Under the pieces are notes generated by a model. That model was given only the letters and a program-made list of their open reading frames with translations. It made no database searches and was not told the origin of the DNA. This document shows positions 47,274 to 59,302 of a DNA stretch of 64,000 nucleotides, in pieces. How positions within the stretch are numbered: position 1 is the first letter of the stretch; every line of letters starts with the position of its first letter. A program made the translations under genes and the position numbers. Source of the DNA: Begonia masoniana (lineage: Eukaryota > Streptophyta > Magnoliopsida > Cucurbitales > Begoniaceae). The stretch lies in NCBI GenBank assembly GCA_022432975.1, contig CM039505.1:49621897-49685896 (forward strand). Direction: 5' to 3'.

Positions 47274-48857
47274 ATGGCATTCAACACACATTCTACACAA
47301 ATAGAAGATCAGTCTACCACCAGACCTCCATTCTTTGATGGTAATGATTATGTGTACTGGAAATCTAGGATGAGAATATATGTTCAGGCTATGGACTATG
47401 ACATATGGAATAATATAGAAAATGGTCCATACATAGCGTTTAAAACAGAAAATGGTATTAGGCTTCCTAAAGCTTCACATGAACTAAATGATACAGATAA
47501 GAGGAATCTGAGCCTTAATGCCAAGGCAGTAAACACCCTGTACTGTGCTCTGAATAGAGACGAATTTAATAGAGTACAAGGGTGTGAGAGTGCCCAAGAG
47601 ATTTGGCATCTATTAGAGGTCACACACGAGAGCACAAATCAAGTGAAAGAGAGTAAATTAAATATGCTCATACACGAGTATGAACTATTCTCTATGCCTA
47701 AGGATGAGTCTGTTTCTTCCATGTTTACAAGATTTACTAACATTACTAATGGTTTGAAAGCTCTTGGTAAATCTTATTCTAGTGAAGAACAGGTCAAGAA
47801 GATCCTCAGATGTCTTCCAAGAAGCTGGCAGCCAAAGGTGACTGCCATACAGGAAGCAAAGGATCTCAAGGCTCTGAAACTTGAGGAACTCATTGGATCT
47901 CTTATGACACATGAGATCACAATGAGGTCAAATGAGAAGGAAGACCTCAAGGAGAAAGAGGCTACAAAAAGAAAAGACATTGCTATGAAAGCCTCTTCCA
48001 GCAAACAAGATGTGTCTGAAGAAGAAGAAGAAGAAGAAGATGATGAGGATATAGCCCTCATTACAAGGAGGTTCAACAAATTCCTCCAAAGAAAAAGAAT
48101 GCAAGGAAGGAGATTTCCAAAGGGTGAGAAATCTCACAAGGAGAAGGAAATCACTTGTTTTGGATGTGGAAAGCCTGGCCACATGAAGGCAGATTGTCCA
48201 CAGACAAAGAAGTATCCCAAGAAGTCTAAGAAGAAGGCTATGAAGGCCACTTGGGATGACAGTGAAGGTGACACCTCCTCTTCAGAAGATGAGGAAGTTG
48301 CAAATCTGTGCTTCATGGCACACGAAGAAAAGGTTAGCACATCTTCCTCAAGTATTTTAAGTGATAACGATAGTGATAATGAAGAAGGTGAACTAATTGA
48401 TGCCTTTAATGACTTGGTTAAACAATTTGGCATACTTAAGACTAAATATAACATGTTGAAAAAGGAAAATGCAGGGTTACTAGAAAAGCATGCTAAAGAA
48501 GTGGACTTACATGAAAAAGAAATTACAGAACTTAAGAAAAAAAATGAGTCTTTGAATAAACTTGTTCTTTGGTTCTCAAATGGTAGCAAAAACCTAACTC
48601 TGCTGATAGGAAATCATAGAGCTACCCATGATAAGGCAGGTTTAGGCTATGATAAGTTTAATAAGAGAAAAGTTTTTAAGAATTTCTTTGTTAAACCATC
48701 CACTTGTCATGCATGTAACGAAGTAGGACATAAATCTTTTGAGTGTCCCTTAAAATTAAACAATAGAAAATCTGGCAGTAAACTGCAATGGGTTCCAAAA
48801 GGGACCAGGCCTAACACTAGGACCCAAAAGATTTGGGTACCTAAGAAGACAACCTGA
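47274..48857 (+). CDS. Sirevirus gag
   Basis: 527 residues from the ATG at 47274. It opens MAFNTHSTQ, then has the DUF4219/UBN2 gag core (PPFFDGNDYVYWKSRMRIYV, AKAVNTLYCAL, EIWHLLEVTHE), a Lys/Glu-rich acidic region, zinc knuckle CFGCGKPGHMKADC (about residue 295), a long coiled coil and a second knuckle CHACNEVGHKSFEC near the C-terminus. Two knuckles and a long coiled C-terminal part fit Sirevirus gag. It is open throughout. The stop TGA at 48855-48857 is followed by TCTCTGTTTTGCAG, which looks like a splice acceptor, and pol continues in a different frame. Confidence 0.92.
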   Translation: MAFNTHSTQIEDQSTTRPPFFDGNDYVYWKSRMRIYVQAMDYDIWNNIENGPYIAFKTENGIRLPKASHELNDTDKRNLSLNAKAVNTLYCALNRDEFNRVQGCESAQEIWHLLEVTHESTNQVKESKLNMLIHEYELFSMPKDESVSSMFTRFTNITNGLKALGKSYSSEEQVKKILRCLPRSWQPKVTAIQEAKDLKALKLEELIGSLMTHEITMRSNEKEDLKEKEATKRKDIAMKASSSKQDVSEEEEEEEDDEDIALITRRFNKFLQRKRMQGRRFPKGEKSHKEKEITCFGCGKPGHMKADCPQTKKYPKKSKKKAMKATWDDSEGDTSSSEDEEVANLCFMAHEEKVSTSSSSILSDNDSDNEEGELIDAFNDLVKQFGILKTKYNMLKKENAGLLEKHAKEVDLHEKEITELKKKNESLNKLVLWFSNGSKNLTLLIGNHRATHDKAGLGYDKFNKRKVFKNFFVKPSTCHACNEVGHKSFECPLKLNNRKSGSKLQWVPKGTRPNTRTQKIWVPKKTT

Positions 48858-48865
48858 TCTCTGTT

Positions 48866-51800
48866 TTGCAGGTTGACTGTTCTCCTGGGAAAAATCAATG
48901 GTATCTCGACAGTGGATGTTCGAGACATATGACAGGAGACTCAACCAAGTTTGCAGCTGTCAACAAGAAGAAAGGAAGTGTCACTTTTGGTGGAAACCAA
49001 AAAGGCAAAATCGTTGACATTGGTAACATAGGTAACCGCATTAATCCTATTATTGAAAATGTTTTTATTAGTTGATGGATTAAAGCATAATTTACTCAGT
49101 ATTAGCCAGCTATGTGATAAAGGATATAAAGTGATTTTTAAATCAGACTCTTGCATAATTAAAGATGCTTCAATTAGCAAAATTCTGTTTTCTGGGTATA
49201 GGAAAGATAATATTTATATTATTGACTTAGATGATATTGCTGTGTCTGATGAAAAATGTTTTGCTGTGAACTCTTCCCATGATTCTTGGATCTGGCATAG
49301 GAGATTAGGACATGTAGGGATGGATACCTTAGCTAAGATTACTAAGGAAAACTTAGTTAGAGGAATCCCTAAGATATCCTTTGAAAAAGATAGGGTCTGT
49401 GAAGCCTGCCAAATGGGCAAGCAGATCAAAAGTTCCTTTGCATCGAAGAATGCAATTTCTACCTCTAAGCCTCTTCAACTCCTTCACATGGACCTCTTCG
49501 GTCCTTCAAACATAGCCAGCTTAGGAGGAAAATTCTATGCATTTGTCATTGTTGATGATTTTTCTAGATTTACTTGGGTTTACTTTCTAAAGTCTAACGA
49601 TGAGACTTTTGACACCTTTTCTAGTTTTAGAAAAAGAGTTCAAAATGAAAAGGAGCTCACCATTGTTGTTATTCGTAGTGATCATGGTGGAGAGTTTGAA
49701 AATAAGAAATTTGAACTCTTGTGTCTCAAGTATGGAATTGAGAACAACTTCTCTTCACCTAGGACCCTTCAACAAAATGGTGTTGTTGAGAGGAAAAATA
49801 GGTCTCTCCAAGAGCTTGCTAGGACTATGCTTAATGAAAATTCACTTCCTAAGTATTTATGGGCTGAAGCTGTTGCAACAACCTGTTATGTGCTAAATCG
49901 GGTCTCCATAAGACCTATTCTTGAGAAAACTTCCTATGAGCTCTGGAGTGGAAAAACTCCTTCTGTCAAGTATTTTAGAGCCTTTGGTAGTAAATGCTTC
50001 ATTCTCAACACTAAGGATAACTTAGGAAAATTCGACTCCAAATCTGATCTTGGAATTTTTCTGGGTTATTCCCTTTCCAGCAAAGCTTATAGAGTATTCA
50101 ATAAGAGAACTCTAGTTGTAGAGGAGTCAGTTCATGTTAACTTTGATGAGTCCCCTCAACCCACAATCAATGTGGATGAGGATGATATTTTGGACAATCA
50201 ACTGGATTCTCTTTCCTTAGAAAAGCCTAGTGATCCTACCTATGTAGGAAAATCAATAGAACCTTCTTCTACATCTCTAGATATTGTTCCTGTCAAGGAT
50301 GAAAATCCTGCTCTTTCTAAAGATTGGAAATATGTCAAAAATCATCCAATAGATGAAGTTTTAGGTAATCTTTCTTTAGGAGTTAAGACTAGAGCTTCTC
50401 TTAGGAATCTCTGTGCCAATGTGGCATTTATTTCACAAGTAGAGCCTAAGAAATTTGAAGAAGCCGAGGGTGATGAAAATTGGATTTTGGCCATGCAAGA
50501 AGAGTTGAATCAATTTGAAAGGAGCAAGGTATGGGAACTTGTTCCAAGGCCTCCGAATCATCCCATTATTGGAACTAAATGGGTTTACAAGAACAAATTA
50601 GATGAAAATGGGATTGTGGTTAGAAATAATGCTAGACTGGTTGCTAAAGGTTACAATCAAGAAGAAGGAATAGATTTTGAGGAAACCTTTGCACCTGTTG
50701 CTAGATTAGAGTCAATTAGGATGCTTCTAGCTTATGCTTGCTACAAAAACTTCACACTCTTTCATATGGATGTGAAGAGTGCTTTCTTAAATGGTTATAT
50801 TCAGGAAGAAGTTTATGTAGAGCAGCCATTAGGATTTGAAGATTTTGCAAAACCTGATTATGTATATAGACTTAAGAAGGCTCTTTATGGACTTAAGCAG
50901 GCTCCTAGAGCTTGGTATGATAGGTTGAGGAACTTCCTTGAGGAAAGGAATTTCAAAAAGGGTAACACCGACTCAACTCTATTTACCATGCAAAAGGGTA
51001 ATGACATTCTATTAGTACAAATCTATCTTGATGACATTATTTTTGGATCATCTAATGTTAACATGTGTAATGAATTTCCTCCCTCATGCAAAGTGAATTT
51101 GAAATGAGTATGATGGGGGAGTTAAAATTCTTCTTAGGATTCCAGATTAATCAAACTCCTGATGGAATTTTCTTCTGTCAAGAAAAGTACATTAAGGAAC
51201 TCCTTAAGAAATTTGGTTTAGAGTCTGTCAAATCTTCTAGAACTCCCATGAGTACCACTACTAAATTGGACAAGGATGAAAATGGTATAAGTGTGGATAT
51301 CAAGAAATATCGTGGTATGATTGGTTCACTGTTATATCTGACTGCAAGTAGGCCAGATATTCTATTTAGTGTTTGTTTATGTGCTAGATTTCAGGCTGCC
51401 CCTAAGGAGTCTCATTTATCTGCAGTAAAAAGGATTTCAAAAAGGGTAACACCGACTCAACTCTATTTACCATGCAAAAGGGTAATGACATTCTATTAGT
51501 ACAAATCTATCTTGATGACATTATTTTTGGATCATCTAATGTTAACATGTGTAATGAATTTCCTCCCTCATGCAAAGTGAATTTGAAATGAGTATGATGG
51601 GGGAGTTAAATTCTTCTTAGGATTCCAGATTAATCAAACTCCTGATGGAATTTTCTTCTGTCAAGAAAAGTACATTAAGGAACTCCTTAAGAAATTTGGT
51701 TTAGAGTCTGTCAAATCTTCTAGAACTCCCATGAGTACCACTACTAAATTGGACAAGGATGAAAATGGTATAAGTGTGGATATCAAGAAATATCGTGGTA

Positions 51801-52456
51801 TGATTGGTTCACTGTTATATCTGACTGCAAGTAGGCCAGATATTCTATTTAGTGTTTGTTTATGTGCTAGATTTCAGGCTGCCCCTAAGGAGTCTCATTT
51901 ATCTGCAGTAAAAAGGATTTTCAAATATTTGAGTGAGACTTATGGTTTAAGTTTATGGTATCCTAAGGGAACTTCCTTTGATCTGATTGGATACTCAGAT
52001 TCTGACTATGCTGGTAGTTTAGTAGATAGGAAAAGTACCAGTGGAACATGTCAATTCCTTGGTGAATCTTTAGTTTCCTGGTATTCTAAGAAACAGAATT
52101 CTGTTGCATTATCAACTGCTGAGAGTGAATATATTGCTGCAGGCAGTTGCTGTGCACAAATGCTTTGGATGAAGCAAACTCTAGAAGATTATAATCTATT
52201 TTATGATAGGATTCCTATTCGGTGTGACAACACCAGTGCCATCAACATTTCTAAAAATCCTATTCAGTATTCTAGAACTAAGCATATAGATGTTAGATAT
52301 CACTTCATTCGAGATCACATTCAGAGAGGTGATATATCTTTAGAATTTGTCAATTCTGTTGATCAACTAGCTGACATCTTTACCAAGCCTTTGGATGAAA
52401 AGACATTCAACAGTATTAGAATAAGGCTAGGTCTCATTCGGGTTGAGAAAAACTAA
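48866..52456 (+). pseudogene. Sirevirus pol, frameshifted and internally duplicated
   Basis: Protease (WYLDSGCSRHMTGD) lies in the frame starting 48866. After a single-base indel near 49060, the next frame carries the pre-integrase domain ([12 protein letters not shown]), integrase ([21 protein letters not shown]), and RT up to [11 protein letters not shown] second indel near 51075 and a direct duplication (50951-51434 copied at 51435-51917) break the RT. RNase H (YSDSDYAG, STAESEYIA) and the end are intact and stop at 52456. The second copy has lost one A relative to the first (GTTAAATTC against GTTAAAATTC). Confidence 0.92.
50951..51917 (+). repeat. 484-bp tandem duplication inside pol
   Basis: 50951-51434 and 51435-51917 are near-identical direct copies. 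The junction AAAGGATTTCAAAAAGGG joins two sites sharing TTTCAAA, so template switching or slippage at microhomology is likely. The pre-duplication sequence at the far end reads AAGGATTTTCAAATATTTG. Confidence 0.93.
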
Positions 52457-52504
52457 GTTTATCCCTCTGTTGGAAATTCCTGAGTGTTAGAACATTTCCT
52501 TTTG

Positions 52505-52635
52505 TGATGGCATCGGTAGATGCTGGGTCTTCACTAGGCATCGGAAGATGCATGTCTATCGGAAGGCATCGGTAGATGTTGTGCTTTTCTGTAGGCATCG
52601 GAAGATGCATTTGCATCCTTGATCTACCGACACGT
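52505..52635 (-). repeat. Inverted-orientation copies of the LTR motif after pol
   Basis: Between pol and the extra ORF, CATCGGTAGATG (twice) and CATCGGAAGATGCAT (twice), a TATCGGAAGGC, and a GATCTACCGACACG occur within about 130 bp. They are the reverse complement of the CATCT(G/A)CCGATG core of the LTR array. Confidence 0.85.
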
Positions 52636-52803
52636 GTGACCCATCGTGTTAATCTGTCTTACAAGTGTGACTTCATCTCGTAGGGGCGATGCCCCTTTCC
52701 ATTTAAACTCTGCTTCTTTTCAAAGACGCTTCACATTTTCGCGCTCTTTCAGAAAATCTCTTGCCCTACCAGTTCTCTCTCTCTCGCAGTTTCTATTCCT
52801 TCA

Positions 52804-54894
52804 ATGGAGTTTCAGGGTTCATCTTCCCGCGCCGTCTCCAAACCGGTTTAGAAGAAGGCCAAAACTTCAACTCGTCCTCCACGCGTGATTCCCCGAGCAA
52901 AAGAGTGGCCCTCTCTCTACTTTCTCTCTAAAGCTGCGGAGTCTAGGTATCATGGTGATTATCAGTTCAAAACTCTTATAACTAGTCGTGGGATTGATTT
53001 TGACGATTTAGCTGGCATGGATATTATTGAACCCTTGAAGGATCTCGGGTTATTAGGTCTGTTCAATGTAGAGTCCTATTATTATCCGGAAGCCATAAAA
53101 ATGTTCTACGCCAATCTTAGCTTCACCTTTGATTTCTCCATGATTAGGAGCTATGTGTATAACAAACACATAGAAATCACTCCCCAGTACATTAATGCTC
53201 TTCTGGAAGTCTCCCATTTGGATAGCTGCCCTTATAAATATATATCCGGCACTGAGCTTCCTTTCTTTGGTACATCTGATGGTGAGAGCTTTCTACAGCT
53301 TATTGTAAATGACCCCAAACACACTCCTGATCCTCTTAAAGGCAAACACCTGACTGCAAGGGCCAGGTTATTCCATCAAATGATTGGGTACAACATTGTC
53401 CCTAAAGGTGGTCATCATGATGAAATCAGTGCAATTGAATTTTTTGTTCTGTTTGCCATTTACTTCAAGACACCCTTCAATCTTGGCTTCATTGTTGTTC
53501 GAAGGATGATTCAAGTAGTGTCATCCCGGGCTACCTCTTTTCCCTACAATCTGCTGCTCATGAAGATTTTTATGCAGCTTGAGGTTGCTTTTCCAGAGGA
53601 TGAAGAACCCTTCCGTCTTCAACCTTCAAGTTTCTATTCCCGAACCACTCTTAAGAAAATGGGAATTAAGAGAACAAGAATAGGGAATCTTGTTCTAGAT
53701 GCTTCTAAGCAAGGGACTGTTAAGACTGTAGTTGCCAAGAAAGGGAAGAGAAAACTCAGCCTGCCAGAGGAGTCCACTGCTGAGGGTGGGGATGAATCTG
53801 AAATTCCTGCATTCAATAATTTCCCTTCTCAGTCTCAGGCGTCTAGTTTCCAACCTCCTCCTCTTGTGCGAAGGCGTCGTGCCCTTATCTTAAGAGCACC
53901 TGTGTCAGAGGCAATTTCTACTCCTTCATCTGTGCCTCGTCTCATTCCAGAGCATCCTCCATCTCCTCCACCTGCCCTTCTATTACCGGTTCTGCCTCCT
54001 GCTCCTCCATCTCCAATCCAACAGGATATTGGTCCTCCATCACCAGTCCAACCACCTCCCTCAGTCCAATTATCTCCTCCCCGTACAACTGCTTCTCAAG
54101 TCTCAATCCCTTTACCTCCTTCCCCTACACTCTTAATGCCTTCACAATCTGACCTTCCACATATTTCCCTCACTCCTCAAGAACCAGTATTCTCACCCAT
54201 TCCCTCAGTATCACCTGTCACTCCTCTAACTTATCAGAGGAGATCTTCGATGAGTGCATCTAAGTATAATGAGCTGAAAGCCTCTATTGACCGCATTGAG
54301 ACTGCTCTTAGCTCCATTGAAAGTAGGATTGATCAATCTCTTGATGCCAAGCTCGCCAAGAATATCCAAGTCTTGCATACTGATTTAGATACTAGTCTTG
54401 GTTTGCTGTCTCAGAAAGTGGATGCTGACAGGCGCATGGTTGTCAGGGAACTTGAGTCATTCCGAACCTCTATTGACAATCTGACTCCTGCACCCGAACC
54501 TGATCCATCCTGTTCAATCGATGTCTCACATGCTTGCTATGAAGATCTCTTTCTTCCATTTTCCCGGCCAGCAGTTTATGAAGATGTGCGTTTCACGACA
54601 CTGGATCTTCAGGAGACTGAATTTGCATTCTCTCCTCCTGATGAGTCTAATGCTGCTCCTCCTGTCGACACTCCTCCATGTATGGACATGGTGGTGTATC
54701 AAGGCCCCTCTCCATCTGCTACACCTCAGCTAGTGCCTACTCCATGCCTGGCACTCGTGCCTTATCAGCCCCCTCTCTCTGTAGATATTCACTCACTTCC
54801 AGCACTTGTAGATGCTTATCTTAATTCAAACTGTGAAGTGCCTGCTTGGATTAGCCAAGCTTTTTGGTCACATTTTGTAGCTTTCTTTAAATAA
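52804..54894 (+). pseudogene. Extra ORF of Sirevirus: PF20167-like 'putative plant transposon protein'
   Basis: The in-frame ATG at 52804 starts MEFQGSSSRAVSKPV, then a TAG at 52849-52851; the frame is otherwise open to 54894 (about 696 residues). Residues about 30-260 form a domain with LFNVESYYYPEAIKMFYANL, IRSYVYNKHIEI, INALLEV, LTARARLFHQMIGYNIVPKG and DEISAIEFFVLFAI, which I recognise as the plant transposon-protein domain found near retroelements. A Pro-rich linker (PPSPPPALLLPVLPPAPPSP and similar) and a coiled coil (ELKASIDRIETALSSIESRI) follow. There is no signal peptide or clear membrane helix, so an envelope role is not supported. A GTG at 52885 could restart translation. The MULE encodes a homolog at 60921-62206. 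Confidence 0.8.
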
Positions 54895-55262
54895 AAGACT
54901 TGATTTCATGTATACACCTTTCTTGATTCTCTAAAGCAATTACTCTGATGTTTTTCTGAACTGTGTTGAATCCATTATTTCTGTTGTCTCTCTGATTGTT
55001 TTTGATAATGTCAATGGGGGAGAATTTATATTTGATTGCTGGATAATATGCATGTTTCAGTTACTATGTTGCATGTTTCAGTTACTATGTTTTTGGAATT
55101 CTGAAAAAAAAATCTCGATTTATGTATGGTTGTGAAACTCTGGTTGCTCCGTGTTTGTTTTTAGAATATATGCATGTGCTATGGGGTAGCTAGAATTATG
55201 GGGGAGAGTAACCATTAATCAAATTTACATAAGTATCTTGTCATCATCAAAAAGGGGGAGAT
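54895..55262 (+). other. Sirevirus 3' untranslated region with repeated polypurine boxes
   Basis: Contains ATGGGGGAGAATT (about 55014), TATGGGGGAGAGTAAC (about 55198) and the actual polypurine tract AAAAGGGGGAGAT (55250-55262), plus a short direct repeat CATGTTTCAGTTACTATGTT (about 55050-55090). Multiple polypurine boxes are a known Sirevirus trait. Confidence 0.75.
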
Positions 55263-56632
55263 TGTTGACTTAAATAGAGTTTAAGTCTAAATATATTTTT
55301 GATGATGTTTTTGTAAATAATCTGATTATGTTGAATGAGAATATTGAATTATACATTCGTTTTTTAATCCTTTGAAAATACCCTTGAAAAGGGTATTTTA
55401 GTATTCTAATAATATTGGTTAAGTGTGCAAGTCTTGCATCTGCCGATAGCTTTAAAGCCTGCATCTGCCGATAGCTTTAAGGCGTGCATCTGCCGATAGC
55501 TTTAAGGCTTGCATCTGCCGATGGTCTCCAAAGCCTTCATCTGCCGATGACATATCAACTTGCATCTGCCGATGGAGCCATCAAGCCGATGAAGTTCAAG
55601 ATGCATCTGCCGACGATTTTTCAAGGTGCATCTACCGATGGAATTCAAAGCCTTCATCTGTCGATAGCTTTTGAGATGCATCTGCCGATGGCGCTTTCAA
55701 GCTGTTCCTGCCGATGAACTTTCAAGGTGCATCTGCCGATGAACTTTCAAGGTGCATCTGCCGATGACTTTTCCAGAATACATCCGCCGATGACTTTTCC
55801 AGAATGCATCTGCCGATGAAGTTCAAAGCTTGCTCTTGCCGATAGCTTATTCGTGTTGCATCTACCGCTGGCACTGAAGATACATATGCCGATGGACCTT
55901 TAGAGCAACTCATGCCGATGACGTGGCGATCTGTTTTGAAGCTGTTTAAACCGGTGATCTTCCTCCAGATTTTAAAATAGCTGCGAAGCTACAATGACGT
56001 CGTTTTCAGCATTAACTCCAGAACTTTAATGGCGACGACGACTTGCAACTACAGACGGCAACGGCTACCTGAAATTGTACGAAAGCTGCTCCAACGGTAA
56101 CAAAGTTTCTATTATTGGATAAGGAGCATTGAAGTCAAGCCGATTCAGAAGACAGAGTATTTAAGCCAAGGTTAGAGCACAAATATACAACTTTTGCGAA
56201 TTTGAATTCCTGAGCCCTAACTTGTGATCTATCATACTCTGTATTTTCATCTACATCTCTCGATTCCTAAACTTGAGAATTTGATCTGAGAGTTTGTAGT
56301 TTGTTGTATTCATTTACTCAAACTTGTAAAATCTGAAAGGCAGTGGATTGACGCCCGGGAAGTTCAATCTAAATCTGTAAAAGGCAGTTGATCGGAGTCC
56401 GGAATTCTGATATGTTCATTCTCGAGAGGAGAAGGTTAAGGATCTTCAAGGGGTGAACCTTGAAGCGTGGATGTAGGCTAGGTTGAGCCGAACCACGTAA
56501 AAACTTCTGTGTTGGTTTTTCTTTCTCTCTCTTTTTACTTTTACTAATTGTTTGCTTGCTGTTAGTTTAAGAGATATTAAGAAATTTAAAAAGGTCTAAT
56601 TCACCCCTCTCTTAGACAATCTCGATCCTACA
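55263..56632 (+). repeat. 3' LTR of Sirevirus element
   Basis: 1370 bp. It matches the 5' LTR apart from scattered substitutions and unit gain/loss in the motif array (55430-55925). Confidence 0.93.
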
Positions 56633-56810
56633 GGGATATCGGGGGGCTGCAAATTCGATAAGGCCCCCCGATATCCCATCCACATATCAATTATTGATCT
56701 GTGGATTGACATTCGGGGGGCCGCATAAGATGCTCGGCCCCCCGCATCAATAATTTTACAAGACGCAGGTGGCCGTGTCGATATATCGGGGGGTCGAACT
56801 CCTTTATTAT
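56633..56810. repeat. MULE palindrome/G-run array (right part)
   Basis: Resumes directly after the Sirevirus with GGGATATCGGGGGG. It contains one palindrome copy (ATCCACATATCAATTATTGAT onward, about 56679-56707) and GGGGGGCCG/CGGCCCCCC blocks. Confidence 0.85.
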
Positions 56811-56901
56811 TTAAGGAGCTCCATCCTCCATTCGAAGAATTCACTGAAATCTCTTGAGAAAATTTTCATTGCGCAAGCTAATTTTCTCTGTTTTAGTAAG
56901 G

Positions 56902-59094
56902 ATGATGGATTCTGATACAGATAGATGGTTTGAATTAGACGAGGAAGTAGATAGTGATGCCAGAATGAACTTGTATCCGGACGAGAGTCCTACACATGGT
57001 GATGATGGCTCAGATGAAAATGAACCAATACTGGTCTGTTCGACATCCAGACTCTTGACGATCAGCTACGAACACCCGTTATGTCGGATGATGATGAGGT
57101 AGAAAGCGTTCAGGTAAGGGAAGAAATTCATATGTAATTTTTTGTTACTAGAGAATATGCAACTTTAAAAGAGCTGAAAGACGAAATAAAAAATTATTCT
57201 ATAAAACACGGATTAGGGATATAAGATTCATTAAAAGTGAAAGTAGCCGATTGACGGCGAAGTGTTCAACTGGGTGTGAGTGGCATTTGCATGCCTCGCA
57301 GAAGCAAGCTAAGTAAACCTTTCAAATAAAGGCTTTGGTCGATACTCACAGCTGTGCCAGAATAGTTGAGAATAGACACGTTAGTGTAAAATGGGTGGCA
57401 AACCATTATCTGGCGAGGTTCAAAAGTTACCCTAGGTGGGACATATCTTCCATTGTAGAGACAGTGAAGATGGACCACAGATCTCATATCACACCTAGTC
57501 TTGCCAGAAGAGCGAGAAGCGTTGCTCTCACACTTAACGAAGACAAGGCTGATGAACAGTACAAGTTAATATGGTCGTACAAAGCAGAAATACACAAAAC
57601 AAATTCAGGGAGCACTTTCGAAGTGCATATTTATGATGCGGGGGACACATTAGTGTGCCAAAGAGTGTATATGTGTTTGGCCGCTTGCAAGGCGGGTTTG
57701 CTATAATTTGGTCGCCCAGTTATCTGTTTGGATGACTGTCACTTGAAGGGCTTCTGTCCCGGACAATTACTCACAGCCGTTAGTATTGACGCGAACAATG
57801 TAATATATCCCATCGTTGTTACCAACGTCGAAAAAGAGACAGAGGAAGCATGGACGTGGTTTTTGAAACTTTTGAAGGCGAACCTGTACACTGGAGATGG
57901 AGCTGGCTTGACGATTGTTTCGGATCGACAAAAGGTATGTTGCTAATTAAATTAGTTGTGGTGTAATTAAGATGTGTAACTAACTTTGTTTTAATATCAG
58001 GGCTTGAGGAATGTCGTGTATGAGGAATTTAGTGAAGCCGAACACTGCTTCTGCCTGCGGCATATGTACGCAAATTTTAAAGGGCTGTTTCGGGGCAAAG
58101 CATATAGAGAAGCGATGTAGAAGGCATCTAGGGCACCCACAAGAGCTCATTTTAATTTAGAAATGAGGAAATTACAAAAGCTCAGCACCGCTGCCCACAA
58201 ATGGCTTCAAGGAGAATAGCCTAGATATTGGGATAGTCATGCCTTCTCTCCGATTTCCATTTGCGATATTGACTTAAACAATTTGTGTGAGTCATTCAAC
58301 GCACTTATATTGACTGCCAGAGACAAACCGATCATCACCATGTTCGAGACGATCCGAACGTACATGATGACTCGGATCGTTAAAAAATTTGAGAAGATGG
58401 TGGGATTGACGACACTCCTGTGTCCCCAAATATATAAGAAGATTGTGAAGCTAGCAGATGCAGCTGCAAATTGGAGCCCTACGCTTGGGGGAGGTTCATG
58501 ATTTCAAGTGAGCAACGACAACGAACAATTCGTTGTCGACATGAATACGTGGGTGTGCTCCTGCACCCGGTGGACGCTTACTGGAATCCTGTGTGCCCAT
58601 GCCATTTCATGCATATTTTTCTTGAGAGTGGATTCGGAAAGTTACGTGCATCCATGCTATCACCAGGTGACATTTCTGCAGATGTACGCCAATTTTATTC
58701 AACCCATGAATGGCCAATTAATGTGGCCGGATGTGCCAGGTATGGTGGAACTATTTCTGCCAAAAAGATATCGCCAACCTGGTAGACACAAGAAGACAAG
58801 AGTTTGAGATGCCGATAAGCCGTCAAGTTCGAGAGCTAGTAGGCGGAACTCAAAGATGTCGTGTGGTATCTGTCGGCAGTACGGGCACAATAGTCGCACT
58901 TGTCCTAACCGAGGATCCACTTCAGACACTGCTGCTTCTCAAGACACGTTTATGGGTTACAACACAAATGATGAGACACAGGTACAATTCTAAACAGTTT
59001 GCTCATAAATACGTTGTCATTCTTTTTTAATATAGTTTTCATGCTATTGTAGGAATCTACAACGCGCGACCGAGGCAGGAGCAGAAGAAATTGA
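56902..59094 (+). pseudogene. MURA-like Mutator transposase, decayed
   Basis: The start MMDSDTDRWFELDEEVDSD gives an acidic N-terminus. Shifting frames then show ATLKELKDEIKNYSIKHGL, WVANHYLARFKS, the MULE catalytic domain (DDCHLKGFCPGQLLTAVSID, ANNVIYPIVVTNVEKE, EAWTWFLKLL), an intron-like interval (57936-58000), CFCLRHMYANFKGLF, NNLCESFNALIL, a SWIM zinc finger (CSCTRWTLTGILCAH), a CCHC knuckle (CGICRQYGHNSRTC) and a basic C-terminus ending at 59094. Catalytic Asp residues of the first block are visible. At least four stops and several frameshifts, including TAG where Trp is expected, fit decay by C-to-T change at methylated sites. Confidence 0.88.
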
Positions 59095-59302
59095 CTGTTG
59101 TAATTTGTGTTGGATTTCATCTACGTTAATGTAATTAAATTTTTTTTTTCACATTATAATTATTTAAATTAGTTGAAATTCACAACTTTATTTCAATACA
59201 TTAATTACTTAATTAATTGGAATTCATAACCTGACTAAAGTAATTAATAAATTATTTACTTAAATAATCATTTAAATACAATAAGTAATGAATTAATTTT
59301 TT
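59095..59302. other. AT-rich spacer between convergent MULE genes
   Basis: Repeats of TTAATTA/ATTTAAAT type; continues at 60391-60900 beyond the Pack-MULE. Likely shared 3' region of the two convergent genes. Confidence 0.5.

Larger units (their letters stand above)
45812..56632 (+). mobile_element. Sirevirus-type Copia element with extra ORF
   Basis: 10.8 kb with LTRs 45812-47207 and 55263-56632 (TGTTGACTT to CTACA), primer site at 47210-47221 and polypurine tract AAAAAGGGGGAGAT before 55263. Further GGGGGAG boxes lie upstream near 55017 and 55201. Gag, Copia-order pol and a further ORF after pol give the Sirevirus layout. The flanks are GACAT on the left and GGGAT on the right, not a clean duplication; the MULE repeat unit suggests GGGAT was the target. 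Pol is broken by indels and a 484-bp tandem duplication. Confidence 0.92.

Noticed and set aside
52804..54894. Envelope-like gene in the Sirevirus
   Set aside because: No signal peptide, transmembrane helix or fusion segment is visible; the domain matches the plant transposon-protein family instead.
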